From contig DAOVRZ010000158.1 of NCBI GenBank assembly GCA_030627905.1, positions 1 to 7,999 of the forward strand: 7,999 nucleotides of DNA, given 5' to 3'. Each line of letters opens with the position of its first letter. Position 1 is the stretch's first letter. The notes below the pieces were generated by a model. The model was not told the DNA's origin and ran no database searches. It worked only from the letters and a program-made list of their open reading frames with translations. This document shows, one piece after another, positions 1 through 6,200 of this stretch. Position numbers and translations under genes: made by a program. The stretch comes from JAGMES01 sp023128035 (lineage in GTDB: Bacteria; Bacillota; Halanaerobiia; DY22613).

Positions 1-52
1 AATAGTAATTGGCTCATTTTTCATTTAAGTTACTAAAAATCTTTCTTATGTG
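1..52. repeat. Left copy of ~51-bp direct repeat flanking the ATPase unit
   Basis: Positions 1-52 match 1826-1876 with three substitutions and one single-base gap. The shared block covers the 3' arm and T-run of a terminator hairpin (TTGGCTCATTTTT) and then a further ~30 bases ending in ATGTG. In this left copy the repeat runs straight into a TATAAT box; the right copy lacks that box. The terminator's 5' arm falls outside the window, so this is most likely the end of a preceding unit of the same kind. The match is seen directly; the preceding unit is inferred. Confidence 0.8.
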
Positions 53-59
53 GTATAAT
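30..59 (+). promoter_or_regulatory. Candidate extended -10 promoter for the ATPase/nuclease gene
   Basis: A perfect TATAAT lies at 54-59, preceded by TGG at 51-53, which gives an extended -10 (TGnTATAAT). The best -35 is weak: TTACTA at 30-35 with an 18-nt spacer. The expected transcription start is around 66, leaving a leader of about 40 nt before the GTG start at 105. It lies just after the upstream terminator half, so the gene is probably transcribed alone. Confidence 0.6.
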
Positions 60-90
60 GAGAGAGTCAATATTTTTTATCAATTTGTGG

Positions 91-97
91 AAGGAGG
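91..97 (+). promoter_or_regulatory. Ribosome binding site that fixes the GTG start at 105
   Basis: AAGGAGG is a full anti-16S match and sits 7 nt before GTG at 105-107. The upstream in-frame ATG at 9 has no such site and lies ahead of the promoter's -10 box, so it cannot be the start on the transcript proposed here. Confidence 0.85.
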
Positions 98-104
98 AAT
101 TCTA

Positions 105-1808
105 GTGAAAAACGAAAAAAGGATTCCTTATGGTATAAGTAGTTTTAAAGATGTAAGATTACACAACTATATATATGTTGATAAAACTAGATATATTGAA
201 ATCTTAGAAGGTTATGGTGAAAGATATGTTTTCTTTTTACGACCCAGAAGATTTGGAAAAAGTCTCTTTTTATCAATGTTAGATAGCTATTATGATATTA
301 ATACCAAAGCTCAATTTGATCAACTTTTTAATGGCTTATATATTGGAGAAAATCCGACTCCAGACGCTAATAGCTATTATATCCTTAAATTTGATTTTTC
401 AGGTATTCAATCATCTGAACGTAAAAGTTTAGTAAGTGGATTTAAACGAAAAATTTTGGATGGAATAAATGATTTTAAAAAGAAATATCAGTTAACGTTC
501 GAATTACCTTTAGAGGAAGAACCAGCAAATCTATTGAGTTTTTTTCTAACAGAAGTAAAGTATTTAATAGATGGTAAAATTTACGTATTGATAGATGAGT
601 ATGATCATTTTGCCAATGATTTATTAAGTTTTCAGGTGGAAGTATTTGAGGAGACAATAAGTAAAACTGGCTTTGTTCGTAAATGGTATGAAGTTTTAAA
701 GACTGGAACAGCTATGGGGGTTGTTGACCGGATTTTTGTTACAGGAGTAAGCCCGATTACTTTAGATAGCTTGACCAGTGGATTTAATATATCCTCTAAT
801 CTGACCCGTGATCCTAATCTTAATGAAATGATGGGATTTACAGAGACAGAAGTTTTATCATTATTAGAAGCAACTGTAGATATGACTGATGTGAATCAAT
901 TGATGCCAGAATTAAAAAATTACTATAATGGCTATTTATTCAATGAAGATGTAGAGCAAAGAGTATTTAACAGTGACATGATTTTATATTATCTAAATAC
1001 CTATCAAAAGACTAGAAAACCTCCAAAAGATCTGATTGATATTAATATATCCAGTGACTATTCAAAAATGCAAAAACTTTTTACACTGAAAAATCAAGAG
1101 CGGAATTATAAGATATTGGAGAGAATTCTAAAGGGTGAACCTCAGATTACAACCATCACTAGAGAATTTAGTTTGGCTAAAGAGTTTACAACGAGTGATT
1201 TTCTTTCATTACTATTTTATATGGGATTCTTAACAATTGAAAAAGAAGTATTAACTCGGATCAAATTAAAAGTACCTAATTATGTAATCAAAGAACTCTA
1301 TTTTAACTTCTTTAGTCAAATTCTTATAGAACCAATAGAACCTAAATTAGAGACTTTTGAGATTGAAAATAGTATTGATCAAATTGCATTAAACGGTAAT
1401 CTGGATACATTCATCCAGTTGATTGAGCAAACCTTAGAAGACTTATCTAATCGAGATTATCTAAATTTTGATGAGAAATATGTCAAATTGATCTTTATTA
1501 CTTTTCTAATGCTAAGCAAACTCTATTATGTCAAAAGCGAGTATGAAGCTAATGGTGGATATATTGATATAGCCTTCTTTAGCCGGATTGGTAAAAAAGA
1601 ATTTTATGAGGGATTGATTGAGTTAAAGTATATAAAAAAGAAAGATTATGAGAAAAAGGGAGATCAATTAGTTGCAGAGATGGTTGAGAATGGTAAAAAT
1701 CAACTCATAACTTATAGCATGGCAAAAGAACTACAAGAAAAGAAGAAACTTCTGAAATGGGTATTGGTATTTGTAGGAGAGAAATGTGTTAAGAAAGTTT
1801 TGGTTTAG
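105..1808 (+). CDS. AAA-ATPase-like / PD-(D/E)XK nuclease superfamily protein
   Basis: This 567-residue cytoplasmic protein has no signal peptide or membrane segment. The N-terminal part carries the family's opening block (PYGISSFKDVR...YVDKTRYIEIL) followed by a degenerate P-loop, RPRRFGKSL, at about residues 46-54. The Walker B strand VLIDEYD is at 161-167 (D164, E165). Next come the conserved stretch FVTGVSPITLDSLTSGFN and a YYNGYLF motif. The C-terminal part has GGYIDIAF (D488) and YEGLIELKYIKKKD (E506, K508), which fits the D...ExK core of a PD-(D/E)XK nuclease. This order matches the Pfam pair AAA-ATPase_like plus PDDEXK_9, often multi-copy in anaerobes, with no settled role. The predicted activity is ATP binding and possibly DNA cleavage; the substrate is unknown. 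The gene is intact and ends just before its own terminator. Direct repeats around it suggest it belongs to a duplicated or mobile unit. The family assignment is firm; the function is not. Confidence 0.9.
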   Translation: MKNEKRIPYGISSFKDVRLHNYIYVDKTRYIEILEGYGERYVFFLRPRRFGKSLFLSMLDSYYDINTKAQFDQLFNGLYIGENPTPDANSYYILKFDFSGIQSSERKSLVSGFKRKILDGINDFKKKYQLTFELPLEEEPANLLSFFLTEVKYLIDGKIYVLIDEYDHFANDLLSFQVEVFEETISKTGFVRKWYEVLKTGTAMGVVDRIFVTGVSPITLDSLTSGFNISSNLTRDPNLNEMMGFTETEVLSLLEATVDMTDVNQLMPELKNYYNGYLFNEDVEQRVFNSDMILYYLNTYQKTRKPPKDLIDINISSDYSKMQKLFTLKNQERNYKILERILKGEPQITTITREFSLAKEFTTSDFLSLLFYMGFLTIEKEVLTRIKLKVPNYVIKELYFNFFSQILIEPIEPKLETFEIENSIDQIALNGNLDTFIQLIEQTLEDLSNRDYLNFDEKYVKLIFITFLMLSKLYYVKSEYEANGGYIDIAFFSRIGKKEFYEGLIELKYIKKKDYEKKGDQLVAEMVENGKNQLITYSMAKELQEKKKLLKWVLVFVGEKCVKKVLV

Positions 1809-1818
1809 TAAGAGGATT

Positions 1819-1846
1819 ATGAGCCAATAGTATTTGGCTCATTTTT
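1819..1846 (+). terminator. Rho-independent terminator of the ATPase/nuclease gene
   Basis: ATGAGCCAA (1819-1827) pairs with TTGGCTCAT (1834-1842) in a 9-bp stem with a 6-nt loop, and T residues follow to 1846. It begins 10 nt after the stop codon. Its 3' half is also present at the very start of the window. Confidence 0.85.
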
Positions 1847-1876
1847 CATTTAAGTATTAAAAATCTTTCTCATGTG
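1826..1876. repeat. Right copy of ~51-bp direct repeat flanking the ATPase unit
   Basis: It matches positions 1-52 from AATAG through ATGTG. Identity stops after 1876: this copy continues as ATTTAGC, whereas the left copy continues as GTATAATG. The right copy therefore keeps the terminator and linker but has no promoter. This would fit the end of a tandem array or a recombination boundary. Confidence 0.8.
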
Positions 1877-1888
1877 ATTTAGCTTTTA

Positions 1889-1970
1889 ATCTTACCTGTG
1901 AACTTTATCTTAATATTGCATCCATCTTATCTGAGATTAATTTCAGGTAAGATGGATTTTTTGTTTTTTT
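1889..1970 (+). terminator. Strong terminator-like hairpin with a competing upstream strand
   Basis: Bases 1921-1934 pair with 1943-1956 (14 bp including one G-U, 8-nt loop), and TTTTTTGTTTTTTT follows at 1957-1970. Upstream, ATCTTACCTG (1889-1898) is perfectly complementary to CAGGTAAGAT (1944-1953), the 3' arm of the hairpin. It is also nearly identical to the 5' arm ATCTTATCTG (1924-1933). The two pairings exclude each other, as in an attenuator. No known riboswitch class is recognised and no gene starts within 270 nt, so it may simply be a backup terminator or the remnant of a lost leader. Confidence 0.75.
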
Positions 1971-2109
1971 ATAGTTCTTGTCTAATTAATGTTTCTAAAA
2001 GTAAAATAATTGCGAATAATAAAAAAGTATGAAGGAATTGTAGTAAATTTGACGAAATTTAATAAAATGGCTTGTAGTAATTTAAGATATAAATTCCTTT
2101 AATTTCTTA

Positions 2110-2137
2110 TTGGATAGTTTAAATAAACTATTACTAT
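2110..2137 (+). promoter_or_regulatory. Weak promoter candidate for the NRPS
   Basis: TTGGAT (2110-2115) and TACTAT (2132-2137) are separated by 16 nt, with 3/6 and 4/6 matches to the vegetative consensus. The spacer is almost entirely the 18-bp palindrome, which is where a repressor or activator would act. In DNA this AT-rich such matches arise easily by chance. Confidence 0.3.
2114..2131. promoter_or_regulatory. 18-bp palindrome, possible operator
   Basis: ATAGTTTA-AA-TAAACTAT is a perfect 8-bp inverted repeat with a 2-nt centre. It lies 111 bp before the NRPS start and has no T-run after it, so it is not a terminator. Its size and symmetry fit a dimeric regulator site, but no regulator gene is in the window. 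Confidence 0.4.
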
Positions 2138-2228
2138 TTAAGCAAGTAAATATATTGTATGCAAAACTATACAAACAAAAATAATTTTCTTGAATTTTTG
2201 CTTTTTAAACGGATCCAAATGTATAAAG

Positions 2229-2235
2229 AAAGGAG
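2229..2235 (+). promoter_or_regulatory. Ribosome binding site that fixes the NRPS start at 2243
   Basis: AAAGGAG lies 7 nt before ATG at 2243-2245. The in-frame ATG at 2159 has no such site, and the residues between them do not look like any NRPS domain. Confidence 0.85.
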
Positions 2236-2242
2236 AATTATT

Positions 2243-3202
2243 ATGAATACTAAAGATAAAAAAATTGATAATCAAAATGTCCAGAATATTTTTTCATTAA
2301 CCCCTATGCAAGAAGGTATGCTGTTTCACTATCTAAAAAATTCAGAAGATAATTATTACTTTGAACAATTATGTTTGAAAATTAGTGGAAAGATAAATTT
2401 GGAAGTGATGAAAAAAGCATGGAACTATGTTATTGAAGCCAATGAAATGCTTAGAACAGTTTTTAGATGGGAAAAGCTCAGAAAACCTCTACAAATCGTA
2501 TTGAAGAAGTATAGAGTACCTATTAGAATACACGATTTATCAGATTTAGATGACCTAGAGAAAGAAGAGAAAGTTTATGAGATTAAGGAAAAGGATCAAA
2601 TTGAAAAAATAGATATCAGCATGGAACCCTTTAGAGTTACATTGATAAAGCTTAATGACAATGAATCTGTGTTGATTATAAGCAATCATCATATTTTATA
2701 TGATGGTTGGAGTAATGGTATTATACTTAAAGAGTTTTTTAAAGCTTACAATCTCTTATATGATGGTAATATCCCAGAAAAAGTAAAGAAGAATTCGTTT
2801 AAAGAGTTTCTAAAGTGGCATCAACATCAGAATCAAGAAGAACAGAAAATTTATTGGACAAAGTATTTAGAAGGTTTTGATAGTAAGACAATGCTACATA
2901 TATCCTCAGGTAGCCCAACTAATCAAGTTGCAACTGAACGTTATGTTTTTTCATTGGATAAAGAATTAACAAATTGTATAAACCATTTTGTAAAAGAAAA
3001 TAGAATAACTCTTGCTGCTTTCTTTTACAGTGTATGGGGCATTTTGCTACAAAGATATAATAATACGGATGACATAGTTTTTGGTACAACTGTATCAGGT
3101 AGAAATGCAGAGATCAAAGGTATTGAGGAAATAGTAGGATTATTTAAAATACTATTCCTCTTAGAGTTCGAACGTCTGAGAAGTCAGAACAAATTATATT
3201 AG
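2243..3202 (+). CDS. NRPS N-terminal fragment: COM-acceptor-like start and most of condensation domain C1 (frameshifted)
   Basis: The fragment is 319 residues from the ATG with the good ribosome binding site. Residues ~10-27 (NQNVQNIFSLTPMQEGML) resemble the COM-acceptor plus C1 motif found at the start of synthetase subunits that receive their substrate from a separate upstream protein. The active-site motif HHILYDG is at residues 149-155, with H150 as catalytic base. Conserved condensation sequence continues to FGTTVSGRNAEIKGIEEIVGLF (about residue 301). The frame then runs into unrelated residues (KILFLLEFERL...) and stops at 3202. Reading -1 from 3148 restores the expected LFKNTIPLRV and joins the 3208-7794 frame. 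One A is therefore missing from the run at 3146-3149, either as a real mutation or a sequencing error. On its own the fragment lacks the C-terminal half of the domain and is unlikely to work. Confidence 0.85.
   Translation: MNTKDKKIDNQNVQNIFSLTPMQEGMLFHYLKNSEDNYYFEQLCLKISGKINLEVMKKAWNYVIEANEMLRTVFRWEKLRKPLQIVLKKYRVPIRIHDLSDLDDLEKEEKVYEIKEKDQIEKIDISMEPFRVTLIKLNDNESVLIISNHHILYDGWSNGIILKEFFKAYNLLYDGNIPEKVKKNSFKEFLKWHQHQNQEEQKIYWTKYLEGFDSKTMLHISSGSPTNQVATERYVFSLDKELTNCINHFVKENRITLAAFFYSVWGILLQRYNNTDDIVFGTTVSGRNAEIKGIEEIVGLFKILFLLEFERLRSQNKLY
3146..3149 (+). other. Single-base frameshift site inside the NRPS C1 domain
   Basis: The run TTTAAAAT has four A residues. With five, translation reads GLFKNTIPLRVRTSEKSEQ and stays open through to 7794. 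Conserved condensation-domain sequence lies on both sides of this point, in frames that differ by one base. Confidence 0.85.
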
Positions 3203-3207
3203 AACTT

Positions 3208-6200
3208 TTGAAAGAAATTGATGGGACTTTAAAGGAAAGAATGAAATATGAAAATGTGTCATTGGTAGATATCAAGTCATGGAGTGTAATAGATTCTAAA
3301 GAAGAACTTTTTGACTCAATAATTGTAATTGAAAATTATCCTTTGGATAAACAACTTACTGAAAAGAATAATATATTAAAAGTTGAATCATATTCAATGT
3401 TTGAATCGACAAATTTTGATTTGACATTGGCAGTAGAGATGAATAACCAATATACTATGCAATTCAGCTATAATACTCTGAAGTTTGACGAACAATTAAT
3501 CTCTAGGTTATCAGAGCATTTTTGCAATATACTTAACTTTGTTATCGAAAAGCCTGATGAAAAGTTATCTGAGATAGAAATGTTATCAAAAGAAGAAAAA
3601 GATAAAGTTTTATATAAATTTAATAACACTTATGCAGAATACCCAAGAGATAAAACTTTACATGAGTTATTTGAAGAACAAGTAGAAAAAACTCCAGATC
3701 ATATAGCTCTGATCTATCAAAATCAAAAACTAACTTATCGTGAGTTAAACGAAAAAGCAAATCAACTGGCTAGAACATTACAAGGTAAAGAAATTAAACC
3801 AGAAGAACTTGTTGGTATTATGGTTGAACGTTCTCTAAAAATGATAATTGGTATAATTGGTATCTTAAAATCTGGTGCAGCATATCTTCCAATTGATCCA
3901 AAATATCCATCTGACAGGATAAGATATATTCTTACTGATAGTAATGTCAAAGTATTGTTAACCCAAAATGAATTAACAGATAATGCAGAGTTTGAAGGAA
4001 TAATGATTGCTCTGGATAATAATGAACTCTACAGTGGAGATAGCTCTAACCTGCCAAAGATAAATAAACCTGATGATTTAGCATATGTAATTTATACCTC
4101 TGGAACAACCGGAAAGCCTAAAGGGGTAATGATAGAGCACAAAAGTATTACAAATGCAATTATTTGGAGGAAAGAAGAATATCAATTTGGCCCTAAAGAT
4201 ATATCATTTCAATTATTCTCATTTACATTTGATGGTTTCTTAACAAGTTTTTTTACTACAATTGTATCAGGAGCAAGAGTAATAATATTAGCAGAGGATG
4301 AAGTAAAAGATCCAATTGCACTAAGAACTTATATCCGTACTATGTACGTAACCAACTTTATATCTGTTCCATCATTATATCTGGCTATTTTAGAAGTACT
4401 GACTGAAGAAGATGCAAAATCATTAAGGATTATTACATTAGCAGGTGAAAAGGTAAATTCAGATCTTGTAAAAAGAAGTAAGAAACTCAATTTAAATTTA
4501 GAGATAGTGAATGAATATGGTCCGACAGAAAACAGTGTTATATCAACAATAAAGAGAAACCTTGACTCAGAATCCATAATAACAATTGGCAAACCAATTG
4601 CAAATACTCAAATCTATGTAGTTGATAAAAATTTAAGACTTCTTCCAATTGGCGTTTCTGGAGAAATGTGTCTTGGGGGTCAAGGACTTGCTCGAGGATA
4701 TTTAAATAACCCTGAACTTACAGCAGAGAAGTTTGTCCTGAATCCATTTCAGCATAACATACCTGGAGAAATAATGTATAGGACAGGCGATTTGGCAAGG
4801 TGGTTACACGATGGAAATATCGAGTTTTTAGGAAGAATTGATCACCAAGTCAAAATCAGGGGCTTTAGAATCGAACTTGGAGAGATAGAAAATTGCTTAA
4901 TGAACTATGAAAATATAAAAGAAGTAGTGGTAATTGATAGAAAAGATGAGAATGGCAATAAATATTTATGTGCTTATATAGTAGCTCGTAGAGAAATAAA
5001 TGGAATAGAATTAACTTCAAAGAAGTTAAGGGAATATTTATCTAAAAATCTTCCAGATTATATGATCCCATCATATTTTGTACAACTAAAAAAAATACCT
5101 TTAAATAAAAATGGCAAGTTAGATCGAAAAGCATTATCAGAGCCTGAAGGAAATATTAGAACTGGAGTAGCATATGAAGCACCCAGAAATGAAGTAGAAG
5201 AAAAGTTAGCATCTATTTGGATGGAAGTTTTAGCAGTAGAAAAAGTAGGTATAAACGATGATTTCTTTGATTTAGGAGGACATTCTTTAAAGGTTACAAT
5301 TCTTGTATCTAAAATACACAAGGAGTTTGATGTAGGAATACCTTTAGATGAAGTGTTTAAAAGACCTACAATAAAAGAATTTGCGGCATATATCCAAAAT
5401 TCTGAACAAAATCTGTTTTCTTCAATACAACTCGTACCTGAGAGAGAATACTATGAAACATCTTCTGCGCAAAAGAGAATGTATATGCTTCAGCAATTTG
5501 ATTTAAATAGTACAAGCTATAATATACCAGCAGTATTTGTGATCAAAGGAAATTTAGATTTAGAAAGATTAGAAAATGCATTTAAAGGATTAATAGAAAG
5601 ACATGAGACTTTAAGAACGAGTTTTGAGACCTTAAATGATAAAATAATACAAAGGATTAACAAAGAAGTAGAGTTTAGGGTAGAATATATAGAAAAAGCA
5701 GATAGAGGGATAGAAGAAATAGTAAATGAATTTGTAAGAGCTTTTGATTTAACTAAAACACCATTATTTAGAGTAGGAGTTACGAGATTAAAATTAGATG
5801 AACATATATTGATGTTTGATATGCACCATATCATTTCTGATGGTACATCTATGGGAATTCTTGTAGACGAATTTGCAAACCTTTATGAGAGTAAAGATTT
5901 AGATGTGTTAAGAATTCAATACAAGGATTATGCAGAATGGCAAAATGAGCTATTAAAAGCAGAAAGTATGAAAAAACAAGAAGAATATTGGATCAATAGA
6001 TTTAGTGATGATGCGCGTTATAACGCGATTCCAGTATTAAATATGCCAACAGATTATGCAAGACCAATTAAGCAAAATTATGAGGGAGACAGCATACGCT
6101 TTGTATTGAATAAAGAACTTACAAAGGAGTTAAAGAGAATCGCAAAAAAAACTAATAGTACGTTGTACATGGTATTATTATCAGTGGTAAATATCCTGTT

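Larger units (their letters stand above)
1971..2242. other. AT-rich intergenic region upstream of the NRPS
   Basis: No coding sequence with a ribosome binding site is seen here. The region holds a 9-bp direct repeat TTGTAGTAA at 2038-2046 and 2072-2080 (34 bp apart), a TTGACG at 2049-2054 without a convincing -10 at the usual distance, the palindrome at 2114-2131, and the NRPS ribosome binding site at 2229-2235. In-frame codons from an ATG at 2159 precede the proposed NRPS start but lack a ribosome binding site. Confidence 0.5.

Noticed and set aside
9..104. In-frame ATG at 9 as the ATPase start
   Set aside because: It lies upstream of the TATAAT box and has no ribosome binding site. GTG at 105 has AAGGAGG at the right distance, and family similarity begins there.
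475..657. Minus-strand reading frames here and at 3762-3950, 4329-4592, 5058-5321, 5517-5834, 6078-6317, 6924-7136 and 7515-7742
   Set aside because: All lie opposite well-supported coding sequence, have no recognisable domains and show no ribosome binding sites of their own. They are shadows of the plus-strand genes.
2049..2093. TTGACG (2049-2054) with TATAAA (2088-2093) as a promoter
   Set aside because: The spacing is 33 nt, far from the usual 16-18, and no acceptable -10 lies at the right distance.
2031..2100. Inverted pair AAGGAATT (2032-2039) and AATTCCTT (2092-2099)
   Set aside because: Only 8 bp with a ~52-nt gap in very AT-rich DNA; likely chance.
2159..2242. In-frame ATG at 2159 as the NRPS start or a leader peptide
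   Set aside because: There is no ribosome binding site before it and no NRPS-like residues in the extension. ATG at 2243 has AAAGGAG 7 nt upstream.
3140..3155. Programmed -1 frameshifting to join the two NRPS fragments
   Set aside because: The zero-frame codons are TTT AAA. Slipping back one base does not keep anticodon pairing, and no X XXY YYZ heptamer in the right phase or clear downstream stem is seen. A lost A is simpler.
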